A DNA stretch of 42,303 nt. Source: CAZBDU01 sp964490725 (GTDB lineage: Bacteria > Spirochaetota > Spirochaetia > SZUA-6 > DRHE01). How positions within the stretch are numbered: the stretch's first letter is position 1; each line of letters begins with the position of its first letter. The notes beneath the pieces are model-generated. The model was given only the letters and a program-made list of their open reading frames with translations, had not been told where the DNA came from and ran no database searches. Made by a program: the position numbers and the translations under genes. Shown here piece after piece: positions 6,729 to 15,157 of this stretch. The stretch spans positions 1 through 42,303 of the forward strand of contig CAZBDU010000045.1 in assembly GCA_964490725.1 (NCBI GenBank), read 5' to 3'.

Positions 6729-9281
6729 ATGTCCTTGATCGGGCACCCTTTTCTCCCTACCATGGGGCCGAGAGATCGCATCATGGCCGAAGCCGCAAGC
6801 CAGAAGTCACTGCTCCGCGAATTCGAACAGGAGAGTCGCCGCAAGGCCGTCGACGACGTGCGTGTGACCTGTTTGGCGGCAATGGTATTTTATCCACTCT
6901 TCATCATACTCGACTACTTCATCTACCCGCAGTTCCTGACTACCTTCGTGGCCCTGCGTCTGGGCGTGGTGGTTATGAGCGTGTGCGTGTACTTCCTAGT
7001 CCCGACGCGTATCGGCGGCGGTCACCCCATGGGGTTCGCGGTCTTCATGTACTTCCTGTGCGGGCTGCCGATCATCGTCATGATCCACATGGGCGGCGGC
7101 TACGCCAGCCCCTACTTTGCGGGGATCAACCTGGTCCTCCTGGGGCTGCTGTTCATCCTCCCTCTGGGTCCGACCCGTACAGCGCTCATATGCCTGGTTC
7201 TCTACGGCCTGTACCTGGTGCCTATCCTGGTCCGGCAGCGAATCCTGGACGTGCCCCTTTTCGTCAACAACAACTTCTTCCTCGTCTCCTTCAGCCTGGT
7301 GGTGATCGTGAGCGCCTACATGTCCACCCGCATGCGTTTCCGGGAGTTCACCGCCCGCCACAGGCTGGCCCGGGCCAACGAGGAGCTCAAAACTCTGGAC
7401 ACGCTCAAGTCGCAGTTCTTCGCCAACGTCAGCCACGAGGTCCGCACTCCCCTGACCTCCATTCTGGCGCCCATCCAGAGCCTCTACCAGGGCGACCTGG
7501 GGGTGCTGTCGAACGAGCAGCACGGGCTGGTGGCCCAGGCGTACCGCAACGCCGTCAAGCTGCTGGACATGATCAACCAGATGCTGGACTTCTCCAAGTA
7601 CGAAGCGCGGAAGATGCAGCTGCGCCTGCGCCGGCTCGACCTCTTCGAGCTGACCCAGGACACGGTCTCCCTGTTCCGGGAGGTGACCGAGCGCAAGGGC
7701 ATCCGGCTGTTCTGCGTCAAGGACAGCGATCCGGGTGTGGTGTTCCTGGACACCGAGAAGGTGGAAAGGATCCTCACCAATCTGGTGCGCAACGCCATCA
7801 AGTTCACCGAGCAGGGGTCCATTACCATCCGGGTGGGCCGCCGCGCGCGGACCGTCTACCTGGAGATCCGGGACACCGGGGTCGGGATTCCCAAGGCCCA
7901 TCTGTCCAACATCTTTCAACGGTTCCAGCAGGTCGACGGCACCACCACCCGGAAGTTCGAAGGCACCGGCCTCGGTCTGACCATCGCCAAGGAGGCGGTG
8001 CAGCTGATGCACGGCTCCATCGACGTTCAGAGCGAAGAGGGGCGGGGCACCGTTTTCCGGGTGCGGTTGCCGGCCAACCTGGAGAGCCTGGCCCGGGATG
8101 CCTTCATCGACCGCCGTCGCCTGCAGCGGCGCCAGGGTGCGGAGGCCTACAAGGGGAAGGAGCGCCGCAGGGCTGAACGCCGGGGGGAGGCGGCCGCCAG
8201 GGTCAGCCTGGACGACCTGGCCCTGGTGGAACGGCAGCTCGTGGACACGGAGGAGGAGCCCGAGCAGGAGGAGCTTCCCCGGGGATCGCCGAGGGACCAT
8301 GTCCTTCTGGTGGAAGACAACGTCGACCTGCGGAACCTCATCAGGAAGATGCTGCAGCGTTTCGGCCATCGGGTGAGCACGGCCCACGACGGCCTGGAGG
8401 GCTGGGAACAGCTGCAGCGCGAGCCTCCCGATGTGGTCGTTTCCGACGTCATGATGCCCCGCATGGACGGCTACGAGCTGGTGGAGCGGATCACTTCCGA
8501 CCCCGGAACCTCGGCCATCCCCGTCATTCTCTTGACGGCGCGGACGGAAACGCTGCGGGGGCTCAAGACCGGAGCCGTGGACTACCTGATCAAGCCCGTC
8601 AACATCCGGGAGCTGGACGCCCGCATCAAGAACCTCGTCACCCTGGGAAAGCTGAAGATGACCGTGGCCCGGCAGCAGGAGCTCCAAACCCGCATGGAAG
8701 AGCTGAGCATGAGCTTTGCCCAGTCCCTGGAGATGCGGGACTACCAGACAGCCGGCCACTCCCGTGACGTGCTGCAGTTCGGCACCATGATCGTCCAGGC
8801 TGTGGGGATGGAGCTGGACCAGACCCTGCGGGATTCGCTTCTCCTGCACGACATCGGCAAGCTGGGCATCGACGACCGTATCCTGCGCAAGCCCGCCGCC
8901 TTGAGCGAAGCCGAATGGCACGTGATGAAGCAGCACCCCCGGAAGGGGGCCGAATTGCTGGGCAAGTTCGAGTCCTACCGGGAGGTCAGCCGTATCGTCC
9001 TGGCCCACCAGGAGCACTTCGACGGCAGTGGCTATCCAAAGGGCCTCAAGGGGGAGCAGATCCCCCTTGCCGCCCGGATCATAGCCGTCGCCGACGCCTA
9101 CCACGCCATGACGAGCAACCGGCCGTACCGCAACGCCCTCACGCCGCAGCAGGCCGCCGCCGAGCTGCTGCGCGCCCGGGGCACCCAGTTCGATCCCGTC
9201 CTGGTGGACGCCTTCGTGCGGGCGCTGATAGAAGACGGCTGGATCACCCGCGAAGACCTGCGCGCCACCGTCGGTGGCTGA
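6729..9281 (+). CDS. membrane hybrid histidine kinase with receiver and HD-GYP phosphodiesterase domains
   Basis: This 850-residue signalling protein has several transmembrane helices (about residues 35-200) as sensor/anchor. A HisKA region follows with His236 in FFANVSHEVRTPL, then an HATPase with N box NAIKF and G box GTGLGL (about 417). After a charged linker comes a receiver with Asp573 in VVVSDVMMP, and then an HD-GYP domain with HD at 707-708 (LLHDIGKLGI) and GSGYP. HD-GYP enzymes hydrolyse c-di-GMP. The second histidine of the usual HHE is Gln here (AHQEHFDGSGYP), a common variant. The gene starts 2 bp after the radical SAM stop and closes the cluster that begins with the triple-PilZ protein. 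It is a plausible local regulator of c-di-GMP. ATGs at 6762 and 6783 are alternative starts; none has a strong ribosome-binding site. Confidence 0.92.
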   Translation: MSLIGHPFLPTMGPRDRIMAEAASQKSLLREFEQESRRKAVDDVRVTCLAAMVFYPLFIILDYFIYPQFLTTFVALRLGVVVMSVCVYFLVPTRIGGGHPMGFAVFMYFLCGLPIIVMIHMGGGYASPYFAGINLVLLGLLFILPLGPTRTALICLVLYGLYLVPILVRQRILDVPLFVNNNFFLVSFSLVVIVSAYMSTRMRFREFTARHRLARANEELKTLDTLKSQFFANVSHEVRTPLTSILAPIQSLYQGDLGVLSNEQHGLVAQAYRNAVKLLDMINQMLDFSKYEARKMQLRLRRLDLFELTQDTVSLFREVTERKGIRLFCVKDSDPGVVFLDTEKVERILTNLVRNAIKFTEQGSITIRVGRRARTVYLEIRDTGVGIPKAHLSNIFQRFQQVDGTTTRKFEGTGLGLTIAKEAVQLMHGSIDVQSEEGRGTVFRVRLPANLESLARDAFIDRRRLQRRQGAEAYKGKERRRAERRGEAAARVSLDDLALVERQLVDTEEEPEQEELPRGSPRDHVLLVEDNVDLRNLIRKMLQRFGHRVSTAHDGLEGWEQLQREPPDVVVSDVMMPRMDGYELVERITSDPGTSAIPVILLTARTETLRGLKTGAVDYLIKPVNIRELDARIKNLVTLGKLKMTVARQQELQTRMEELSMSFAQSLEMRDYQTAGHSRDVLQFGTMIVQAVGMELDQTLRDSLLLHDIGKLGIDDRILRKPAALSEAEWHVMKQHPRKGAELLGKFESYREVSRIVLAHQEHFDGSGYPKGLKGEQIPLAARIIAVADAYHAMTSNRPYRNALTPQQAAAELLRARGTQFDPVLVDAFVRALIEDGWITREDLRATVGG

Positions 9282-9291
9282 CACCGGAGGA

Positions 9292-10611
9292 TCAACCGCC
9301 GGGGGTCCTGCCTGCGGGCAGGCTCACCCGCTCCAGCTCCTCACCGGCTTCCAGCAGGAGGCGGTCCAGCAACAGGCGGCCGCGATCGCTGAGAGCGTCG
9401 CAGCCAGGGGCTTCCCGGACCAACCCCTGGCGCCGCCAGCGCCGCCACAGCTCCGGAACCATCTCCGACAGCGGCAGGCCGAAACGGGCGGCCAGCCGGC
9501 GCCGGTCCAGACCGGACCGCAGTCTCAACCCCATGATCAGGTTCTCCAGGAGGAACTCCCGCCGCCCGATCAGCTCCACCGCCAGGCCCCAGGCCCGCTC
9601 CCGCCCGCCCAGGTAGCGGTGGATGCTCCCGGGATGGGTGAGCCGGACCACCGGCCTGCCGGCCAGAGGATCCGCCTCCGGTTCTCCGCCCTGAGGATGC
9701 GCTTGCGCCGCCGGCCTGGCCCCTCCGGAGGCGGCCTCCCCGCCCATCGCCCCGCCGGGCGGCCCCTGGGTTTCTGCGCCGGGCAGGGTTCCCACCGCGG
9801 CCGGACCCACGCCCAGGTAGGGCTCCAGCCGCCAGGCGCGCAGATTGTGCCGGCACTCTTCGCCGGGCCGGCAGAAGTTCGAGATCTCGTACTGGCGGTA
9901 GCCGCTTCCCTCCAGCAGCTCCCGCCCGGCCAACCACAGCACATCCGCTCGCTCGGGGTTCACCTTCAGGGGCGAGCCCTCCGGGGGAGTCAGACAGTAA
10001 AGCGAGATGTGGCCCGGACCGTACTCCTGGATCCGGCGGATGTCTTCCAGGAGCTGCGCCCTGCTCTGACCGGGGATTCCCGCCAGCAGGTCGACGCTCC
10101 ACCGGCGGCCCCAGGCACCCGCCGCCAGGTCCAGGGCCCGCCGGTTGTCCGCCGCCGTGCCCGGCCTGCCCAGGCGCTCCAGCAGCTCTGCTCGCAGGGT
10201 CTGGATACCCACGCTCAGGCGGTTCAGACCGCTCCGGCGGCAGGTCTGCAGAAAATCCGCGGTCAGGGATTCCGGATTGGCCTCCACCGACCACTCCACT
10301 CCCTCGCCGCCGTCCTGCAGGAGGGTGCGGATCCGGCAGAACAGATCCTCCAGCAGCCGCAACGGGACCATGCTCGGCGTCCCCCCACCCACGTACACGG
10401 ACGCCGGCCGCAGCGGCTCCAGCAGGCCTGCGAAGAAGCCCAGCTCCTCGCTCGTCTGGAGCACCACCTGTTCCACAAGGCTTCGCGCCGCCCCGGCGAC
10501 GGAAAAGAAGTCGCAGTAAGGGCACCTGCTGCGGCAAAAGGGTAGATGCACGTACAGGGACAGGGGGTGGATGGGGCCCTGGATCAGGGCCGCGAGCTCA
10601 GAGGCCTCCAC
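9292..10611 (-). CDS. hemW: HemW-like heme chaperone (radical SAM)
   Basis: This 439-residue protein of the HemW (formerly 'oxygen-independent coproporphyrinogen III oxidase-like') family binds heme and a [4Fe-4S] cluster. Cluster ligands are in CRSRCPYC near residues 26-33, preceded by LYVHLPF. The motifs YVGGGTPS, EANPES, RLSVGIQT and DLLAGIPGQ follow the family order. A low-complexity Gly/Ala/Pro stretch (about 270-315) sits between the core and the C-terminal helical part, making it longer than the usual ~380-400 residues. The 5' end overlaps the upstream signal peptidase gene by 14 bp, so they are likely one minus-strand operon. It converges with the HD-GYP gene, with only 10 bp between stops. 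Confidence 0.9.
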   Translation of the reverse strand: MEASELAALIQGPIHPLSLYVHLPFCRSRCPYCDFFSVAGAARSLVEQVVLQTSEELGFFAGLLEPLRPASVYVGGGTPSMVPLRLLEDLFCRIRTLLQDGGEGVEWSVEANPESLTADFLQTCRRSGLNRLSVGIQTLRAELLERLGRPGTAADNRRALDLAAGAWGRRWSVDLLAGIPGQSRAQLLEDIRRIQEYGPGHISLYCLTPPEGSPLKVNPERADVLWLAGRELLEGSGYRQYEISNFCRPGEECRHNLRAWRLEPYLGVGPAAVGTLPGAETQGPPGGAMGGEAASGGARPAAQAHPQGGEPEADPLAGRPVVRLTHPGSIHRYLGGRERAWGLAVELIGRREFLLENLIMGLRLRSGLDRRRLAARFGLPLSEMVPELWRRWRRQGLVREAPGCDALSDRGRLLLDRLLLEAGEELERVSLPAGRTPGG

Positions 10612-11341
10612 CTTGCGAAAACGGCCAGTAGCGGTAGAAGGCCCTCCCCAGGAACAGTCGCTTGCTCACCGGTCCCCAGGAACGGGAGTCGCTGGAGTCG
10701 GTGCGGTTGTCGCCCAGGAGAAAGTACTGGTCCTCCCCCAGGGTGATCGGTTCCATGGTGCCGGAAGCAGGAAACCCTTCCTGCCACCCGTCGGGCGGGG
10801 GCTTGCGCACCAGCGTATAGCCGTCCCCGATCAGCTCGCGCTCTTCGATGAAGCTCTGCGCGCCCGGCGGCCGGAGATAGGCCACGTTGTCGGAGATCCG
10901 CACCGTGTCCCCGGGCACCCCGATGATCCGTTTCACCAGGAACCGCGGGATGGGCCTTCCGGTTCGATCGCGGATGGTCACCCCGTGCTGTAGCGAGAAG
11001 AAACGCAAGAGATACTCCAGGCCGGTGCGCGCCGGTGAGATCTCGGGATACACCGGCGAAAGCAGGACCACGATGTCCCCCCGCTGCGGCTCGCGCAGGC
11101 CGGGGAGCCTGGCGGCAAGCAGCTTCGGGCCGTAGATCAAAGGCGAGACCAGCACGCGGTTTCCCTCCTCCAGGGAAGGCAGCATGGAGGTGGACTCGAC
11201 TCGAAACGACGACAGAAACAGCGTCGTCAGCACCAGGTAGAGGACCAGGGTCAGGGCAACCACCTTCACCAGGGGCAGCAGCAGCCCGCTGAGCAGCCTG
11301 GAGCCGGCGCCCCGGCCGTAGCGCTCATAGGAGGCGTACAT
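10598..11341 (-). CDS. lepB: signal peptidase I (first copy)
   Basis: This 247-residue type I signal peptidase should cleave signal peptides on the outer face of the inner membrane. One N-terminal transmembrane helix (about 20-42) precedes the box with catalytic serine in VESTSMLPSLEEG. The general-base lysine is in VKRIIGVPGDTV, and the conserved late box is LLGDNRTDSSDSRSWG. It lies directly after a second signal peptidase gene (the ATG immediately follows the previous stop) and overlaps hemW, so the three genes probably form one transcript. The two paralogues differ in length and probably in preprotein range; I cannot say which is the housekeeping enzyme. Confidence 0.92.
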   Translation of the reverse strand: MYASYERYGRGAGSRLLSGLLLPLVKVVALTLVLYLVLTTLFLSSFRVESTSMLPSLEEGNRVLVSPLIYGPKLLAARLPGLREPQRGDIVVLLSPVYPEISPARTGLEYLLRFFSLQHGVTIRDRTGRPIPRFLVKRIIGVPGDTVRISDNVAYLRPPGAQSFIEERELIGDGYTLVRKPPPDGWQEGFPASGTMEPITLGEDQYFLLGDNRTDSSDSRSWGPVSKRLFLGRAFYRYWPFSQGGGL

Positions 11342-12364
11342 TCAGCGGATGCCCCCCAGGCGGCTGGGTGGCCAGTACTTGAACAGGGCTTTGCCCAACA
11401 CCTTTTCCAGCCGCACAGGGCCGAAATAGCGCGCGTCCCGGGAGTCGTCCCGGTTGTCCCCCATGGGGAAGATCCTGCCCCGCGGGATGTACCAGCCGCG
11501 CTCCAGCACGCGCCACTGGTGCTCGAACACCGAGCCGAAGGGCCGCAGCGCGTAGAGAGTGCGGTAGCGCCACTTCTCGATCTCGATGTTGTCCACCAGG
11601 CTCTTCTGCCCCCAGGTGATCTTGCCGCTTTCGTTCTTGGTGGTATAGAAATACCGGTCCACGGCTCGCTGTTCTGCCGGCTCCAGGGGTATGCCCTCGT
11701 CCAGGAGCGCGAGCCCGATGCCAGCCAGGCGGAAAGACCCGTACTGATCGGGGGTGAACTGGCGTCGGATGGGGTACTTCAGGCCCAGGCTTGCCTGCAA
11801 CTGCTTCTCCGGAGTCCAGGCGGCGCGGCCCGGAAGAAGGAACTCGACGTTGCCCTCGCGCATGCGCAGCCTGTCCCCTCCCACCCCTACAGCGCGCTTG
11901 ATCAGGAAATGGTGCTTGGGATTGCCGTACTCGTCTCGGTCTATGTCCACCAGCGAGAGGGTCAACATGTACACCAACCGCTGCACCAGATCCTTCAGCG
12001 GTCCGATGGGAATGTAGGAGGGGTTCTCGAAGATGATCACTTCCCCGCGGCGCGGCTGGCGAAACCCGTTGAGCTTCACGATCCCCGGCAGCAGCTCTGG
12101 ACCGTAGACGAGCTTGTTCACAAAGATGCGGTCACCGATCTGGAGGGTGGGCACCATCGACTGGGAGGGGATCTGATAGGCCTGGAGCAGGAACTGGTTG
12201 ATCACGAGCACGATCAGCACCGCCGACAGGATCGCCTCCACCCAGTCCAGGATGGGGTTCTTTTTCTTCTGCCGTTCCTTGCGCCGGAGGCGCCGCTGCT
12301 TCCTCCAGGAGAGGAAGCGCTCGGTCTGGCGCTGCACGGCGCGGCTCCATCGATCCCAGGTCAT
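11342..12364 (-). CDS. lepB: signal peptidase I (second copy, with large insertion)
   Basis: This is a long type I signal peptidase of about 340 residues. A basic N-terminus (RRLRRKERQKKK) precedes a transmembrane helix, then catalytic Ser in IPSQSMVPTLQIGD, catalytic Lys in LIKRAVGVGGD, and MGDNRDDSRDARYFG. An insertion of roughly 100 residues between the Lys box and the last box (including the segment around FYTTKNESGKI) makes it longer than paralogue 1. I chose the ATG at 12364 because it starts the charged N-terminus. An ATG at 12409 gives 15 more residues and has a better ribosome-binding site (AGGAAGG), but would run through the divergent promoter of the next gene. It is followed at once by the first lepB and hemW. 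Confidence 0.9.
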   Translation of the reverse strand: MTWDRWSRAVQRQTERFLSWRKQRRLRRKERQKKKNPILDWVEAILSAVLIVLVINQFLLQAYQIPSQSMVPTLQIGDRIFVNKLVYGPELLPGIVKLNGFRQPRRGEVIIFENPSYIPIGPLKDLVQRLVYMLTLSLVDIDRDEYGNPKHHFLIKRAVGVGGDRLRMREGNVEFLLPGRAAWTPEKQLQASLGLKYPIRRQFTPDQYGSFRLAGIGLALLDEGIPLEPAEQRAVDRYFYTTKNESGKITWGQKSLVDNIEIEKWRYRTLYALRPFGSVFEHQWRVLERGWYIPRGRIFPMGDNRDDSRDARYFGPVRLEKVLGKALFKYWPPSRLGGIR

Positions 12365-12397
12365 GTTCGGCAGGAGCGTAGCACATCGGGGCTCTCG

Positions 12398-12426
12398 TTG
12401 ACAAGGCATAGGGCCCTTCCTATAAT
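12398..12426 (+). promoter_or_regulatory. perfect-consensus sigma70-type promoter, leaderless start
   Basis: TTGACA at 12398-12403 and TATAAT at 12421-12426 are separated by exactly 17 bp, so all twelve consensus bases match. The start site expected about 7 nt after the -10 box falls at about 12433, beside the ATG at 12434. The downstream mRNA is therefore predicted to be leaderless; no Shine-Dalgarno sequence could fit. Confidence 0.8.
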
Positions 12427-12433
12427 CGAGCCC

Positions 12434-14092
12434 ATGTCCCGCTCAAGAAAGCGCCCCCGTAAGGCACAGAAACCCAGAGTTAAACCGCGCCCCGGCGAGG
12501 TGCCTCCCTCCGAGGCGGAGGTCCGCCTCAAGCCGGTGCTGGGACTCAAACCCGGTGTCTACCTCACGGTGATCTACGCCCTTGTGCTCCTGTTCGTGCT
12601 CTTCATGCTCCTGTTCTACAAGGGCATCCGCGATCAGGGCGTGTACCTGAGGGTGAGGACCCTCCCCACCGGCGCGGCCGTGAGCGTAGACGGCACCTAC
12701 GCGGGCTCCACCCCCTGCCAGATCCTGGTCCGCAAGGGACGGCATACCGTTACGGTGAGCAGGCCCCGTTTCACCGATGCGGTGGTGGAGGACAGCTTTC
12801 CGGGACCGGTCTTCGGGACCCTCTTCGTCCGCCCCCGGCGAACCCTGACCTTGAAGCTGTCTCTGGACGATGCGACCGCGCTGGTAGGCAGCGCCATCCG
12901 GGACTATGCGGCCAGCCCAAACATCCCCGAGATCCTCACCGACGCCGCTGAGGCGGTCTACACTGCCCGCCCCGAGCAGCAGGAACAGCTGTCACATTTG
13001 GTAGACAGGGCGAAGTATTTTGTGACGGATCCCGCCCAGCTTGCTTCGCTGCTGCAGGCCACGGCCCTGGTCTCCTCGGAGGGTGGACCGTTCAGCGCCG
13101 CGGCACTGATGCGTATTGTCCAGTTTGGCATACAATCTGTGAAAGAACATGAGAATTCTCCGATCTGGCTGATCCTGGCTCTGTCCCAGGGACCGGCCAA
13201 GCGCCTCACCGACTCTCAGTGGTTCGCCCGCTTCGTGGCTGCGTACGGCAGCGCCCAACCCCCGGCCGGCTCCAGTCCCGCCGTTGCCTCCGCCCAGCCT
13301 GGAAGCCCCCGGCTGGAAGGCTTGACCTTCCGTCCCATCCCGGGCGGCGTCCTGGAGCAGGGCAAACGTGAGGAGGGTTCGGTGGGCTCGCTTCTGGCGC
13401 ACCAGACGCGGATCGAAGGCTTCTACATGTCGGAGACCGAGATCTCCGCGCGCCTTTACGCGGCTTTCCTCATGGAGACGCCTCGCTGGCGGAAGTCCAA
13501 TCTCTCCGCCCTGCTGGCTGACGAGCTGGTCAGCCGGGACTATCTGGCGGGCTGGGACGCGGACTCCCCACCCCGGGGCGCCGAGGACCTGCCCGTGGTG
13601 AACGTCTCCTATCACGCGGCGGCCGCCTTTGCAGACTGGCTCACCTCGAAGCTCCCTCCCGGCCTGGCCGGCTACCAGGCGCGCCTGCCCTGGGAGAGCG
13701 AGTGGGAGTGGGCCGCCCGTGGTGGGCTCTCCGGCAAGAGTTATCCGCAAGGCGATCAACCCGGCAATGCTCGCTTCCGCTCCCCGGAGGTAAACGGCCC
13801 CGCCCCCGTGGGCTACTCCGGACCCAACGGTTTCGGGCTGCGGGACATGGCAGGGAACGTCTGGGAATGGTGTGCGGACTGGTACTCCCCTGCGCTGTAC
13901 CTGTTCAGCGGCTGGCGGCCGGGACCGGCCAGCACTGCCAACACCGTCCCCTACGGCTCAGAGAAGGTGGTGAGGGGTGGCTCCTGGGCCAACGAAAAGG
14001 AGCTGGTACGCGTGTACACTCGCGCAGCCCAGCCGCCGGCCTGGTGCACCCCCTACCTGGGCTTCCGCGTGGTCCTGGCCCGCAAGGAGTGA
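12434..14092 (+). CDS. membrane-anchored PEGA / formylglycine-generating-enzyme-like (FGE-sulfatase) protein
   Basis: This 552-residue protein has a basic N-terminus, one transmembrane helix (about 43-64) and a PEGA domain (about 72-140, with TLPTGAAVSVDGTYAGSTP). A helical middle and a Pro/Ala linker (about 270-295) lead to a C-terminal FGE/sulfatase-modifying-factor fold (about 300-550). The last is marked by LPWESEWEWAARGG, GLRDMAGNVWEW, VVRGGSW and LGFRVV. PEGA domains are surface-type repeats, and FGE-like domains outside true FGE often bind ligands rather than oxidise cysteine. I do not see the paired catalytic cysteines in their usual context, so enzymatic activity is doubtful. It is the only start candidate, placed at the transcription start of a strong promoter. 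smpB follows 4 bp after its stop. Confidence 0.87.
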   Translation: MSRSRKRPRKAQKPRVKPRPGEVPPSEAEVRLKPVLGLKPGVYLTVIYALVLLFVLFMLLFYKGIRDQGVYLRVRTLPTGAAVSVDGTYAGSTPCQILVRKGRHTVTVSRPRFTDAVVEDSFPGPVFGTLFVRPRRTLTLKLSLDDATALVGSAIRDYAASPNIPEILTDAAEAVYTARPEQQEQLSHLVDRAKYFVTDPAQLASLLQATALVSSEGGPFSAAALMRIVQFGIQSVKEHENSPIWLILALSQGPAKRLTDSQWFARFVAAYGSAQPPAGSSPAVASAQPGSPRLEGLTFRPIPGGVLEQGKREEGSVGSLLAHQTRIEGFYMSETEISARLYAAFLMETPRWRKSNLSALLADELVSRDYLAGWDADSPPRGAEDLPVVNVSYHAAAAFADWLTSKLPPGLAGYQARLPWESEWEWAARGGLSGKSYPQGDQPGNARFRSPEVNGPAPVGYSGPNGFGLRDMAGNVWEWCADWYSPALYLFSGWRPGPASTANTVPYGSEKVVRGGSWANEKELVRVYTRAAQPPAWCTPYLGFRVVLARKE

Positions 14093-14096
14093 GACA

Positions 14097-14555
14097 ATGG
14101 CGGAGGGAACCAAGGTGCTGGCTTCCAACCGCAAGGCCACCTTCAACTACGCCATCCAGGAGACCCTGGAGTGCGGCGTGGAGCTGAGGGGAACGGAGGT
14201 GAAGTCAATGAAGGAGGGAAAGTTCTCCTTCGGCGACGCCTACGCCAAGATGGACAAGGGAGAGCTGTGGCTGGTGGGCATGCACATCACGCCTTACCGC
14301 TACGGGAACATCAACAATCACGAGCCCGACCGGCCGCGGAAGCTCCTGGTGCACCGGCAGGAGCTGCGGCGGCTGGGCCGCAAGGTCGCCGAGAAGGGCT
14401 TGACCCTGGTTCCTCTGCGGTTTTATCTTAAGCGTGGTCTGGTGAAGCTGGAGCTCGGCGTGGGCCGGGGCAAGAAGCTGGTCGACAAGCGGGAAACCAT
14501 CAAGCGAAGAGACCAGCAGCGCGAGACCGAGCGCGCCATGCGCCAGCATCTTTGA
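14097..14555 (+). CDS. smpB: SsrA-binding protein SmpB
   Basis: This 152-residue SmpB binds tmRNA and delivers it to stalled ribosomes for trans-translation. Family motifs are clear: NRKATFNYAIQETLECGVEL, GTEVKSMKEGKFSF, HITPYRYGN, RKLLVH, and the basic C-terminal tail DKRETIKRRDQQRE. The start ATG is preceded by AAGGAGTGAG, which includes the upstream stop codon, so translation is coupled to the PEGA/FGE gene. Its own RNA partner ssrA begins 20 bp downstream. Confidence 0.97.
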   Translation: MAEGTKVLASNRKATFNYAIQETLECGVELRGTEVKSMKEGKFSFGDAYAKMDKGELWLVGMHITPYRYGNINNHEPDRPRKLLVHRQELRRLGRKVAEKGLTLVPLRFYLKRGLVKLELGVGRGKKLVDKRETIKRRDQQRETERAMRQHL

Positions 14556-14574
14556 TCTTTGACCGTTGAACCGA

Positions 14575-14921
14575 GGGGGTGCACCGGCTTCGACTGGGGT
14601 TGGTTGTGGCAGGGGCTGCAGGTGGAGCGCCAATCTCCTAAAAGTGGCACAAACACAACTGCCGATAACGCAGATTTCGCACTGGCTGCCTGATTAGGCC
14701 GGCCACGGGCACCCGGGGCGCTGTTCCGAGCACCGGAGTGTCTGTCACAGATCGGGACTCGCCCGCCTGAGGACCGCAGGCAGGCGGGGACACAAATGCG
14801 GTAGACCGCGGGCGGCTGTCCGCCGTCCTACTAACCGCCCGTCGGTAACGCAAGGACGGCTAAACCTGTAGAGGTTCTTGCTCCGCGCTCCAGGACGCGG
14901 GTTCGACTCCCGCCACCTCCA
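14575..14921 (+). ncRNA. ssrA: transfer-messenger RNA (tmRNA)
   Basis: The 5' end GGGGGUGCACCGGCUUCGAC and the 3' end GGUUCGACUCCCGCCACCUCC form the tRNA-like acceptor and T arm. The acceptor pairs GGGGGUG with CACCUCC and leaves discriminator A at 14921. The internal tag frame (about 14646-14690) encodes GTNTTADNADFALAA followed by TGA; the exact resume codon is approximate, but the ALAA ending is a typical degradation tag. CCA is not encoded after the discriminator (CTA follows). The gene lies just after smpB. Its 3' end is the insertion point of the island described separately. Confidence 0.93.
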
Positions 14922-14931
14922 CTACGCAGCC
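14897..14931 (+). repeat. attL: left direct repeat at the ssrA 3' end
   Basis: The T-arm and acceptor end of ssrA plus ten bases recurs in direct orientation at 26464-26498. The two 35-bp copies differ at one base in the T loop (TTCGAC here, TTGGAC there) and at two neighbouring bases after CCTCCA (CT here, TC there). This is the signature of integration into a tmRNA gene. A small perfect hairpin (GCAGCC, TCT, GGCTGC, 14926-14940) starts at its edge. Confidence 0.82.
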
Positions 14932-15157
14932 TCTGGCTGCAGTCTCCAGGTTCCGATGGCGCAACGAGTTACCCACCGAAACGCTCCGACCGCCTCCTGA
15001 TTCCTCCGAAGCCTGTACTGAAACATACAGTTCGATGCTGTGTAGGGAGGAGCAGGAAGTCAAGCGAAAACAGCTCGCCCTTCTCTACCTCAGGCGCTAC
15101 AAGGGACCTCAGCACAAAGGGCCAATGGTTCTCAGAAACGAACCTTGAAACGCGGCT

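Noticed and set aside
6996..9284. A 762-codon minus-strand open frame opposite the hybrid kinase
   Set aside because: The plus-strand gene has complete kinase, receiver and HD-GYP motifs; the antisense frame has none.
12410..12430. Ribosome-binding site supporting a longer start (12409) for the second signal peptidase
   Set aside because: The AGGAAGG is real, but it lies in the perfect divergent promoter, and the extra residues look non-coding; kept only as an alternative.
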